DNA of 64,000 nt from Hyphomonas sp. (GTDB taxonomy: Bacteria; Pseudomonadota; Alphaproteobacteria; Caulobacterales; Hyphomonadaceae). Below the pieces are notes generated by a model. It made no database searches and had not been told where the DNA came from. It was given only the letters and a program-made list of their open reading frames with translations. The stretch is taken from NCBI RefSeq assembly GCF_018402285.1, contig NZ_JAGYJH010000004.1, positions 248,001-312,000 on the forward strand. The letters are read 5' to 3'. The position numbers and the translations under genes were made by a program. Shown here piece by piece: positions 30,429-38,924 of the stretch (position 1 is its first letter; every line of letters begins with the position of its first letter).

Positions 30429-31640
30429 TTATCCTAGGGCAAGCGTATTGAGCTGCATGATCGGCAGCATGATGGAGAGGACTATGGTGCCCACGATGCC
30501 GCCGAGCAGGATGATGATCATCGGCTCGAGCAGGCCGAGCGCAACATTTGTGGCGGTTTCAAACTCGTCCTCCAGGAAGTCGGCTGCCCGGTTCATCATG
30601 CCCGGAACGTTGCGGGCCGCTTCCCCGCTGGCGACCATGTGGACCATCATCTGCGGAAAGACGCCGGTCGATTTCATGGCTGAGGAAAGGGCTCCGCCCC
30701 GCTGGACGGTCTCGAGGATCTGATCGGCCGCAGTCCTGAAGACGAGGTTTCCCATGGCATTGCGGGCTCCGGAGAGGCTTTCGATGACCGTCGCTCCGGC
30801 GCCTGACATTGTGGCATGAATGCGGGCAAACCTTGCGGCGGAGACCTTTCGGGCCATGTCGCCAAAGAAGGGCGCCCGAAGGACGAGGCCGTCCCATTGC
30901 AGTTTCCAGCGCGGTATCTTGAGAACCAGGCGGACCAGATAGACGGACATACCGGCAGCCAGCAGGACAAACAGGCCCCAATCCTGAACAAACCCGGACA
31001 AACCAATGACAAAACGGGTCAAAGGTGGCAGCTCGTCGGCCCCGAGCATGGCAAACTGCTCCACCAGTTTGGGGACCACCCAGACCATGAGGGCTGTGAC
31101 CATGAATGTGGCCATGACGCCCAGTATCGCAGGATAGATCAGGGCGGAGCGAACAAGGGTGCGCAGACGGTAGCTGCGTTCCAGGTGGTGGGCGAGCTGA
31201 TCCAGGACGAGGCCGAGGCGGCCGGACGTCTCTCCTGAGGAGACGACCGCTCGAAAGAGGGGGGGGAAGGCGCGGGGCGCTGCCCGCATGGCTTCCGCCA
31301 GGGGCGCTCCCTCCATCACCTGGGACCGGACGCCCAGGAGCAGGCCGCGCCGGGGCGAGGCGTCGCTGTCTCCGGCCGCCGCGGTCAGGGCCTGCTCGAT
31401 GGTCATTCCCGAGGATACCAGAACGGCCAGCTGCCGGGTGAGCAGGGTGCGTTCCTTGTCGCTTAACCGGCCAGACCCTGCAAATCCAGGCGCCTTTTCA
31501 CCGCGCGCTTCGGTCAGGGATACGGGCGTCAGCTGGCGGCCGCGCAATTCGCGCCGTGCCGCCTGCGCTGTGTCGGCCGATATGACGCCGCTGGTGCGCC
31601 GGCCGTCAGCTGTCAGGGCCTTGTATTCAAACGCTGCCAC
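30429..31640 (-). CDS. gspF: Type II secretion system inner-membrane protein F
   Basis: The 403-residue platform protein has two GspF repeats and three membrane segments, including IYPAILGVMATFMVTALMVWVV and the C-terminal LLEPMIIILLGGIVGTIVLSIMLP. It overlaps the gspE end by 14 bases. It is the membrane hub around which GspE, L and M assemble. Confidence 0.95.
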   Translation of the reverse strand: MAAFEYKALTADGRRTSGVISADTAQAARRELRGRQLTPVSLTEARGEKAPGFAGSGRLSDKERTLLTRQLAVLVSSGMTIEQALTAAAGDSDASPRRGLLLGVRSQVMEGAPLAEAMRAAPRAFPPLFRAVVSSGETSGRLGLVLDQLAHHLERSYRLRTLVRSALIYPAILGVMATFMVTALMVWVVPKLVEQFAMLGADELPPLTRFVIGLSGFVQDWGLFVLLAAGMSVYLVRLVLKIPRWKLQWDGLVLRAPFFGDMARKVSAARFARIHATMSGAGATVIESLSGARNAMGNLVFRTAADQILETVQRGGALSSAMKSTGVFPQMMVHMVASGEAARNVPGMMNRAADFLEDEFETATNVALGLLEPMIIILLGGIVGTIVLSIMLPIMQLNTLALG

Positions 31641-33117
31641 CGAACCATGCCTCCCGGCGGCAGACGTGGAGCAGCTCCTCGGCGCTCGTCTCGCCGCTCA
31701 ACACATGCCGCATGCCGTTCTGGAACAACATATCAGATTTGGCGAATGCTGCGCGTTCTATTTCCTCTTCGCTGGCGCCGTCATGGATCAGGCGGCGGAT
31801 CGATGTGTCGACGAGCAACAGTTCATAGACGCCCAGCCGGCCTTCATACCCTGTATGGCCGCATGCCGGGCACCCGGTGGCGCGGCAGAGGGTCAGGCCG
31901 GGTTTATCCTCCAGTCCCAGCCGCTCCAGCAGGGGGGCAGCAGGTGTGTAGATTTCTTTGCAGTGACCGCAGAGCCTGCGCACCAGTCTTTGGGCAAGCA
32001 CGGCCCGAAGCGTCGATGCCAGAAGGAAGCTTTCGATCCCCATGTCGCGCAGGCGTGTGATCGCGCCGGCAGAACTGTTGGTGTGAATAGTGGAGAGAGC
32101 GAGGCGGCCCGTCAGTGCGAATTCAAGAGCGACTTCGGCTGTTTCCGCGTCTCGGATCTCGCCGACCATGACGATGTTGGGATCGTTGCGCAGAATGGAG
32201 CGCAGGGTCGCTGCAAAAGTGAGGCCGACCTTGTGGTCCATCGGGGTCTGGCTGATGCCATCAAGCCCGTATTCTACCGGATCTTCCAGGGTCATGATGT
32301 TGACCCGGCCTGTGTTGAGCTGGGCAAGGGCCGAATAGAGGGTTGTGGTTTTTCCAGATCCGGTCGGGCCGGTGACAAGGATTACCCCATTTGGCTCACT
32401 CAGCGCCTTCCTGAAGCGCTGTTCGGTGGGGTCGTCCATCCCCAGAACTTCAAGACCAAGCAGGGCCTGCCTCGTATCCAGGATGCGCAAGGCGACGCGT
32501 TCGCCATAGCGGGTGGGCAGGGTGGCCACGCGAACATCCAGCGCCCTCCCGCCCAGGGTGAGCGAGATGCGCCCGTCCTGAGGCATGCGCTTTTCGGCTA
32601 TGTCCAGCCGGCTCATCACCTTTATGCGGGAGACGAGCGGAGCCGCCACGCGCCGCGACGCAGTGAACACTTCCTGGAGTTCGCCGTCGATCCTGTAGCG
32701 GACAGAGAGTTTATCTTCAAACGGATCAATATGGATGTCAGACGCGCGCCGGCGAATGGCATCCTGAAGAAGGCCGTTGATCAGGGTAATGATTGGCGCA
32801 TCTGTATTGCCGGCCAGGAGGTCTTCTGTCTGCGGAAGGCCGTCAAAAAGACTTTCCAGATCTCCGCCAGTGCCGGCGGCCGCTTCTGCCGCGCTGCCAT
32901 CCAGCTTGGACTGGCCAAAGCTCTCTGACAGCTGTCGTTCATACTGCGCCGCGTTCATCGGCTCCAGGTGAACGGGTTTTCCCGCGACCCGGCGCGCCTC
33001 AATCAGGGCGACCGGATTGGCGCCGTCGCGCACCGCAAAGGTCAGCTCCTGCCGTCCGGGAACGACAACGATGCCTTTATCCCGGGCAAATGAATAGGTG
33101 ACCTGGGGGCGTGTCAT
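31627..33117 (-). CDS. gspE: Type II secretion ATPase GspE
   Basis: The 496-residue cytoplasmic ATPase (from MTRPQVTYSF) powers pseudopilus assembly. It has Walker A GPTGSGKTTTLYS, the Asp/His boxes, Walker B GEIRDAETAEVALEFALTGR followed by LSTIHTNSSAGAITRL, and the zinc tetracysteine motif (LCGHCKE and GCPACGHTGYEGRLGVYELL). An upstream in-frame ATG at 33204 overlaps gspD and is rejected; the chosen start lies 7 bases after the gspD stop. Confidence 0.96.
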   Translation of the reverse strand: MTRPQVTYSFARDKGIVVVPGRQELTFAVRDGANPVALIEARRVAGKPVHLEPMNAAQYERQLSESFGQSKLDGSAAEAAAGTGGDLESLFDGLPQTEDLLAGNTDAPIITLINGLLQDAIRRRASDIHIDPFEDKLSVRYRIDGELQEVFTASRRVAAPLVSRIKVMSRLDIAEKRMPQDGRISLTLGGRALDVRVATLPTRYGERVALRILDTRQALLGLEVLGMDDPTEQRFRKALSEPNGVILVTGPTGSGKTTTLYSALAQLNTGRVNIMTLEDPVEYGLDGISQTPMDHKVGLTFAATLRSILRNDPNIVMVGEIRDAETAEVALEFALTGRLALSTIHTNSSAGAITRLRDMGIESFLLASTLRAVLAQRLVRRLCGHCKEIYTPAAPLLERLGLEDKPGLTLCRATGCPACGHTGYEGRLGVYELLLVDTSIRRLIHDGASEEEIERAAFAKSDMLFQNGMRHVLSGETSAEELLHVCRREAWFGGSV

Positions 33118-33124
33118 CAGAAGA

Positions 33125-35086
33125 CTATCGCGGTGGTTCAACCGCTTGGGAAACCGGGCCGCTGCTACCCAGAACTTCCCGGACAAACTGATCGATCGAT
33201 CCACCCGATGATGGATCCCGCATCAGTTCCTCAGCCTGAACATAAAGATACTTCTGCTGTGTTATGGCCTGCGCATCTGCCTTGCTGCGCACGATCGTCG
33301 GGCGGATGAAGACCATGAGGTTACGGCGCGTGGCGGCCTTGCCTTCCGATCTGAAGAGGCGGCCGACACCTGGAATGTCGCCAAGTACAGGCACCTTTGT
33401 ATCGCGAACGGTATCGGTTTGCTCAACAAGACCGCCAAGCACGATGATCTCGCCATCGTCGGCAAGGACACTGGCGCGAATTTCCCGCTTGTCGAGGATG
33501 AGGTCGGGCGTGACCGTTCCGACACTGCCGAAGACGCTCGAAACCTCCTGCCGGATGTCGAGACGGACGGTGTCGTTCTCGCCGATGCGGGGGGTCACTT
33601 CCAGCTGGATACCAATGTCCTTGCGCTCGACAGTTCGGAACGGGTTGGAATTGGCGTCTCCCAGAACCTGGCCGGTGGTAACGGGAATTTCCTGACCCAC
33701 AATCAGTGCGGAGGTCGCATTGTTCAACGTCATCCCGAAGGGCGTGGACAGGATGCGTGAAGAGGTGTCGTCCTGAACGGCATTCAGGATTACGCCAAAG
33801 AGGTTGTCGCCGGATGTGCCGCCAAATCCGAGCGTGAGGCCTGATGATCCTGTCAGGGAGCTTATGGCCGCATCCCGGAAGGGATTGGCAGACGAGGGAT
33901 CCTCGAATGCGTCGGTCACCAGCGCGCCGGTCAGTGCGAGCAGGTTGGGCGCTGCGCGGGAGAAGTTCGTGGACGCGAAGGGCACATCTCCGCCAGTGCC
34001 AGAAAGAAGGAACTGCAGGCCGAGTTCACGGGCTGCATCATCCGACATCTCGACAATGATGGCTTCCACCATGACCTGGGGCCGGCGGACGTCGAGCGCT
34101 GAAACGACCCGCTCCATCGCGAGGATGGTTTCCGGGTTGGCGCTGATGACAAGCGAATTCGTGGGGCCATGATGCGCAATTGTCTGCGCAACAGGCGCCG
34201 TCTCGGATGGGGCGCGCTGCATGGCCATGCTGTTTGCCACGCGCTCCAGAATAGGCACAACTTCAGCTGCATCCGCATAATTCAGCGTGATCACGCGAAC
34301 ATGATCCCGCTGCGGATTGGTCGCGTCGAGTTCAAGGGCAACGCGTTTGGCGCGCTCGACCGTCGTTGCGTCGCCGCGCAGGATGATGGAGTTGCTTGTC
34401 TGCGATGCAACAGCCGACAGGCGGGATGTAGCTTGTCCCTGCTGCGCTGCGGGGTCTCCCTGAAGGCGGGTGAGGACCGTTTCCATTTCAACGGCGGGTA
34501 CATTGGACAGCGCAACCGTTTCGATAACGGTCTGGTCCCGGTCGAGCGTCTCGATGATACGGCGCACCCTTTCCAGGTTGGACGCATAATCAACGACAAC
34601 AAGGGTATTGGTGCCCGCATTGGCCACGACCTGACCCTGCGTATCGAGAAGGGGCTTGATCATCTGCGCTGCTTCCATCGCATTTGCGCGGTCGAGCTTG
34701 ATGATCTCGGTAATGAACGCATTGGCGCCCGGACCCGACATCGGAGCTTCGGTTGACGCAATCGCGCGAGGAAGGATGCGATAGGTATCCTTACCGGCCG
34801 GTACGGCAGCAAAGCCCTGGATGCGCAGGGTTGTCAGGAACACCTGGAAGAGTTCCGGTGTTGTCATGGGTGTTTGCGAGACAACAGATACACGCGCCTT
34901 GCGGACGTCAGGATGGGTCACGAAGGTGTAACCCGTCAGCATCGAAACATCCTCTATGAGGGTGTTCAGTTCGACGTCTTCCAGATTCAGTACGTGCCGG
35001 TCCTGGGAGGGGGCAGGGGTCTGTGCGGCAGCAAACTGCGAGGCAGAGAAGGCGGCTGCTGCCGCCAGCAATATACGCTTGGTCAT
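33125..35086 (-). CDS. gspD: Type II secretion secretin GspD
   Basis: GspD is the outer-membrane pore through which folded proteins leave. The 653-residue product has a Sec signal peptide (cleaved near AAAQ), the N0 domain, N1-N3 repeats (NTLVVVDYASNLERVRRIIETLD; TNSIIL-like and TNSLVISANPETI repeats) and the secretin domain with the family signature VPVLGDIPGVGRLF. The C-terminal S-domain is short, so pilotin recognition is uncertain. The start overlaps the gspC stop by ATGA. Confidence 0.96.
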   Translation of the reverse strand: MTKRILLAAAAAFSASQFAAAQTPAPSQDRHVLNLEDVELNTLIEDVSMLTGYTFVTHPDVRKARVSVVSQTPMTTPELFQVFLTTLRIQGFAAVPAGKDTYRILPRAIASTEAPMSGPGANAFITEIIKLDRANAMEAAQMIKPLLDTQGQVVANAGTNTLVVVDYASNLERVRRIIETLDRDQTVIETVALSNVPAVEMETVLTRLQGDPAAQQGQATSRLSAVASQTSNSIILRGDATTVERAKRVALELDATNPQRDHVRVITLNYADAAEVVPILERVANSMAMQRAPSETAPVAQTIAHHGPTNSLVISANPETILAMERVVSALDVRRPQVMVEAIIVEMSDDAARELGLQFLLSGTGGDVPFASTNFSRAAPNLLALTGALVTDAFEDPSSANPFRDAAISSLTGSSGLTLGFGGTSGDNLFGVILNAVQDDTSSRILSTPFGMTLNNATSALIVGQEIPVTTGQVLGDANSNPFRTVERKDIGIQLEVTPRIGENDTVRLDIRQEVSSVFGSVGTVTPDLILDKREIRASVLADDGEIIVLGGLVEQTDTVRDTKVPVLGDIPGVGRLFRSEGKAATRRNLMVFIRPTIVRSKADAQAITQQKYLYVQAEELMRDPSSGGSIDQFVREVLGSSGPVSQAVEPPR

Positions 35087-35958
35087 TGAGAGAGGCCAGA
35101 TTCAGGAGAAAGCCGCAGGCGGACGATTGCGCCGTTGCGGACAACATCCAGCGCGATTGTTTCAGAAGACATCACGGCACTCTGGATCGCTTCAGGGCCC
35201 ATGCCTTCGATACTGTTTCCATTTACGCGCAAAACGAGATCGCCTTGCTCAAGACCTGCCGCTTCAAAATGGCCCTGTCCGCGGGGAGCAAGGCGATAAC
35301 CAGACAGCGCGCCGTTCCGCAATTCAGGTTTCAGGTCTATGTCGCTCATCAGCAGTGCGGGTGTCGTGGCAGGTGGTGCATCCGCGCCAGTCCGGACCGG
35401 AGCTGGCAGTTCCTGCAGCCCATCCGGGGTTGATGCCGGGCTAACGGGCTGGGATGACCCAAACAGAGGTTTGTTCGGATCGTTCAGACGCAATTCCTGC
35501 AGCTGGCCATTGAAGCGTAAAAACACACGGTCAGCCGCGACGGTCTCCAGGACAGCGCCGGATATGATCTGATCACCCACCGAGACCCGTTTCTGGGAAC
35601 TGTCAGGCAGGATAAGAACCGCGCTGCCTTGCCCCGCTTCTCCATCTGACCAGCGCAAGCCGGCTATCTTGAGATTGAGGGACGTCGGCACAGCGATCTG
35701 ATCTGCCGCGGCGGGGACTGCCTGGAACGGATTGGTCTGCGTCAGCAGTGCCAGTGCGTTGGGTGTTTTTGCATTGTCAGACAGAGCGGGGAGCTGTGGA
35801 GACTGAGCCAGCTCGATCCCTTGCCCGGGAGCGACGGCGACCCAGGCAAAACGGGCAAGGAGTATGCCTGTCGTGAGCGCAAGGATTGCTTCCAGGGCGG
35901 TACGGCCGATTGAGCCATAGGCGAGCCTCGCGCCGCTTTCGGGTCCGAAAAGTTTCAT
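35083..35958 (-). CDS. gspC: Type II secretion system protein C
   Basis: The 291-residue bitopic protein has one N-terminal membrane helix (AILALTTGILLARFAWVAV), a homology region with the secretin-binding pattern, and a C-terminal PDZ-like domain (LRVNGNSIEGMGPEAIQSAVMSSETIALDVVRNG). GspC links the inner-membrane platform to GspD. It is the first gene of the operon; the 240 bases upstream contain a weak PHO-box-like sequence at 35995-36012. Confidence 0.92.
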   Translation of the reverse strand: MKLFGPESGARLAYGSIGRTALEAILALTTGILLARFAWVAVAPGQGIELAQSPQLPALSDNAKTPNALALLTQTNPFQAVPAAADQIAVPTSLNLKIAGLRWSDGEAGQGSAVLILPDSSQKRVSVGDQIISGAVLETVAADRVFLRFNGQLQELRLNDPNKPLFGSSQPVSPASTPDGLQELPAPVRTGADAPPATTPALLMSDIDLKPELRNGALSGYRLAPRGQGHFEAAGLEQGDLVLRVNGNSIEGMGPEAIQSAVMSSETIALDVVRNGAIVRLRLSPESGLSQ

Positions 35959-35994
35959 TGGCCCTGAACTCCCGTAAGACGCCCGTCCCGCTTA

Positions 35995-36012
35995 ATCACA
36001 CTTGTGCGACAG
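35995..36012 (-). promoter_or_regulatory. Weak PHO-box-like repeat ahead of gspC
   Basis: Read on the minus strand, CTGTCGC-ACAA-GTGTGAT has two half sites 11 bases apart, with 10 of 14 positions agreeing with the CTGTCAT/C PhoB half-site pattern. It lies 37 bases upstream of the gspC start. The same bases also form the small palindrome CACAAGTGTG, so another regulator is possible. Confidence 0.25.
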
Positions 36013-36113
36013 TTCTGAGACGCATGCTGCCCTGAAGAAGCAGGCAGGCGCGACTTTCTGCCGTTCAGTTGTATCCGTCTTTCAGTAGCCAGAAAGACAC
36101 AACCTTTCACCCC

Positions 36114-36152
36114 AAAAATGAGGCACGGCAGATCCTTGTGACCGGCCGTGCC
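36114..36152 (-). terminator. Probable terminator of the TonB receptor gene
   Basis: On the minus strand an 8-bp stem (GGCACGGC with GCCGTGCC, 36122-36129 and 36145-36152) and a 15-base loop are followed after TCA by five Ts. It lies 47 bases after the receptor stop codon and before the gspC promoter region. Confidence 0.5.
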
Positions 36153-36198
36153 CCGATTTTCATCCCACTTCGCCAGTGGGGAGAAAATTAACCAGAGC

Positions 36199-38841
36199 TC
36201 AGAACTCTGCGCTCAGGCCGACAGAGAGGGTTGTTCCAAGTTCATACTGGTTAACCTGAACGAAACCGCCGTTCCCGCTCTGGAATTCGTTAAAGTCCGT
36301 GCCGAGGATGTTCTGGACCTTGAAATCGAATCCGAACTCTCGTCCGCCGATCTCGAGGCCTTTCTTGTAGACAAAGTCGACCATTGTCCCCGGTTCCTGA
36401 ACGAAGTCAGGCTGGCCGCCCGGTCCCCGCGCCGTCGTGCGTTCGCTGGCGTAGGTCACAAGCATGGTGGCCTGGGACTTGGCAGCCTCATCCTCCCAGC
36501 CCAGCTGCAGATTGGCCAGATGCTCGGACTGCCCCTGCAGGCGTTCGCCATCGATCACAAAATCTGATGCCGGACGAGATTGTCCTCCTGCCTGAAGCGG
36601 GAAGACAACATCGCCTTCGCTGACCTGAAGCTCTGACTTGCTGTAGGTATAGTTGGCCTGAAGCAGGAACTCTTTGGTCTCGAAGAAGGCGCCGCTCAGC
36701 GGGCTGTCGAAGACCTTCTTGAACTCAAGCTCTGTTCCGTAGATCACGGCCTGAGGTGCATTGAGATAGGTCTGGAAAGTCGATGCGCTCTGAGTGGTGA
36801 CAACCGACTCCACGGGCTTGTCTAGCTGCTTGTAAAACACTCCGGCAGTCGCCGACTGTCCACGGTCGAAATAATACTCATACCGGGCATCGAGATTGAG
36901 GAGTTCGGTATCCTGGAGGTAGGGGTTACCGATGAAGATCCGGCTGGACTCCGGATCAAAGTATTGCTGGGGTGCCAGTTCCCGGAACTGGGGGCGCCCG
37001 ATGCTCTGTGAGGCGCCAAGACGAAGCTGCTGGTTTTCGGCAAAGTTCCAGGTAAGCGTCGCAGCAGGCAGAACATACTGGTTGTCCAGCGATGGCGGGG
37101 CCAGCGGTGTTGTTTCGTTGAGAACGATCGACAGAGGCGTCACCGTCTGTGTTGCGTCTTCATAGCGAAGGCCGAAGGCAACCCGAACCAGCGGCAGGAC
37201 TTCAGCATCGACCTTGGCATAGACCGATGAGACTTCAAGGTCGGCCTCATAGCCTGCAGCCCCTTCCCGCGCCGTGGTTTCCCGCAACTGGAACCCGTCG
37301 GGGCTGATATTGTAATTTGCAAACAGGAAGTCCGGGCGCTGTTGCTGGATCAGAAAATCGAGCGGCGGGTTAGGAACGAGGAAGCGGAACTCGCGCTGAG
37401 ACCCCTGACGCTCATTGTTCAGATACTCCACCCCTGCCGAATAGGTAATGTCTCGTGCCGAGGAGAGGGCCTGAACGTATTCAATATCAGCGCCCGCGCT
37501 GGAGACCTTGTCATCGAGAAAGCTGAAGGCCGTGGAATTGAACGATGCGGAACTGCGCGGATCATAAACAAACCCGTCCACAACCTCGTCAAACACGTAG
37601 CGGATCACCCGCTCATAGGGCGCGTCCCGCCGGGATGTTGACACCGACCCGCGCCAGTCAAGAGTAAAAGGCCCGCGATAATGTGAACCGGAAAGCTGGG
37701 AGGACAGCAATTCCCGCTCATACCACCCCGTCCGGTCATCGCGCGACAAACCCGCACCGAGCTGGTTGTCGCCTTCCCGGATGCTGGTCAGTTTCGAAGT
37801 CCGCCGTACCATGAGATTGGTCCAGTTGATCTCGTCATTCCCAAAATCCAGCCCCATGCCGAAGAGGGCGTCCCAGCCGACATTCTGGGTTGATTGCTGG
37901 TATTCATAGTCCTGCTCGAGGACGAGCGTGTCCTGCAGGTCTCCGACTTGCTGACGACCTTCGCGGTTCTGCCAGCCATTGCTGTAGCCAAGGACGCCGA
38001 CCAGGCCGAGTTCGGTGCCTTTGAGGTCAAACGTCCTGCCACCTTTGATGGAATAGGACCCGTTCAGCGGCAGCTCGTCATTGCTCTGGATCAGATTGAT
38101 TTCAGCGTTTCGAAAACTCTGTCCGATCGACTGCAATTCCTGTTGAGTGAAATTGCCTTCATCGATACGTCCGCGCGCTATCGCCTGGCGGACAGCGACC
38201 GGGATTTTCCGGGTGCCGTTGTCCCAGCCGGCTCCGTCGGTTTCTGAGCCGTAATGGGTGATGCCATCCTGGAGACTGGTTTCGTTGTTATAGCTGCCCG
38301 ATGCGCTGATCGAGAGAAAGTTTTCCCTTGGAATATTGAGGGTGCGCAGATCAATGATGCCCCCGCCAAACTCGCCAGGGTATTCAACCGAATAGGTTTT
38401 CTGGACGAGCACATTCTCGAGAATCTTCGTCGGGAAGAGATCAAGCGGCACGACCCGCTGCAGCGGTTCAGGGCTCGGTAGCGGTGAGCCGTTGAGACGG
38501 GCGGAAGAATAGCGCTCGCCCAGGCCACGAACATAGATGAACCGGCCTTCTGCAATGCTGAGCCCCGTCACCCGGGTGAGCGCAAGAGCGGCATTGGAGT
38601 CCCCCTGCCGCGCGAGATCTTCCGGAGCGAGAAAGGCTGCTACCTCAGACGTGCTTCTGAGAACTTCAGGGATGTATCGTCCGAGCACGACGACTTCCTG
38701 CAGTGTCAGGCCTTCTTCAGCACTGTCGGCGACGGTTTCCTGAGGTTCCTGCTCTGCTTCCTGAGCGTTGGCAAAAGTGGGCGCAAATATTGCTGCCGAG
38801 GCAATGAGCAGCGCTCTGAATGACAGAGAATTGACTGACAT
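36199..38841 (-). CDS. TonB-dependent outer-membrane receptor
   Basis: From the ATG at 38841 the product has 880 residues: a signal peptide (cleaved after FANA, about residue 26), a plug domain (VTGLSIAEGRFIYVRGLGERYSSARLNG, then FPTKILENVLVQKTYS and PGEFGGGIIDLRT) and a 22-strand barrel ending in a terminal Phe (VGLSAEF). An LQEVVVLG segment near the N-terminus may be the TonB contact region. The ligand is unknown. It lies 84 bases behind the beta-helix lipoprotein gene with a terminator-like hairpin and no convincing promoter between them, so it is probably read by partial read-through. An ATG at 38955 would start before the signal peptide and overlap that gene. Confidence 0.92.
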   Translation of the reverse strand: MSVNSLSFRALLIASAAIFAPTFANAQEAEQEPQETVADSAEEGLTLQEVVVLGRYIPEVLRSTSEVAAFLAPEDLARQGDSNAALALTRVTGLSIAEGRFIYVRGLGERYSSARLNGSPLPSPEPLQRVVPLDLFPTKILENVLVQKTYSVEYPGEFGGGIIDLRTLNIPRENFLSISASGSYNNETSLQDGITHYGSETDGAGWDNGTRKIPVAVRQAIARGRIDEGNFTQQELQSIGQSFRNAEINLIQSNDELPLNGSYSIKGGRTFDLKGTELGLVGVLGYSNGWQNREGRQQVGDLQDTLVLEQDYEYQQSTQNVGWDALFGMGLDFGNDEINWTNLMVRRTSKLTSIREGDNQLGAGLSRDDRTGWYERELLSSQLSGSHYRGPFTLDWRGSVSTSRRDAPYERVIRYVFDEVVDGFVYDPRSSASFNSTAFSFLDDKVSSAGADIEYVQALSSARDITYSAGVEYLNNERQGSQREFRFLVPNPPLDFLIQQQRPDFLFANYNISPDGFQLRETTAREGAAGYEADLEVSSVYAKVDAEVLPLVRVAFGLRYEDATQTVTPLSIVLNETTPLAPPSLDNQYVLPAATLTWNFAENQQLRLGASQSIGRPQFRELAPQQYFDPESSRIFIGNPYLQDTELLNLDARYEYYFDRGQSATAGVFYKQLDKPVESVVTTQSASTFQTYLNAPQAVIYGTELEFKKVFDSPLSGAFFETKEFLLQANYTYSKSELQVSEGDVVFPLQAGGQSRPASDFVIDGERLQGQSEHLANLQLGWEDEAAKSQATMLVTYASERTTARGPGGQPDFVQEPGTMVDFVYKKGLEIGGREFGFDFKVQNILGTDFNEFQSGNGGFVQVNQYELGTTLSVGLSAEF

Positions 38842-38882
38842 GGATCCTGATCCTGTGAATATTATTATGAAAACACGAGAAA

Positions 38883-38909
38883 GGGGGGGGCGCTGAACGC
38901 GCCCCCCCC
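38883..38909 (-). terminator. G/C-homopolymer hairpin between the lipoprotein and receptor genes
   Basis: An 11-bp stem (38883-38893 with 38899-38909) is built from eight G paired with eight C plus three mixed pairs, with a 5-base loop. On the minus strand it is followed by TTTCTCGTGTTTTC. It sits 15 bases after the lipoprotein stop codon and may act as an attenuator for the downstream receptor. Confidence 0.7.
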
Positions 38910-38924
38910 AATCATCGCGGCCAA

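Noticed and set aside
31288..32928. Plus-strand frame of 546 codons opposite gspE/gspF
   Set aside because: Antisense to well-supported T2SS genes whose overlaps and motifs are complete.
36164..36180. Short hairpin CCCACT/AGTGGG after the TonB receptor stop
   Set aside because: Only six pairs and no T run on either strand; the longer hairpin at 36114-36152 fits a terminator better.
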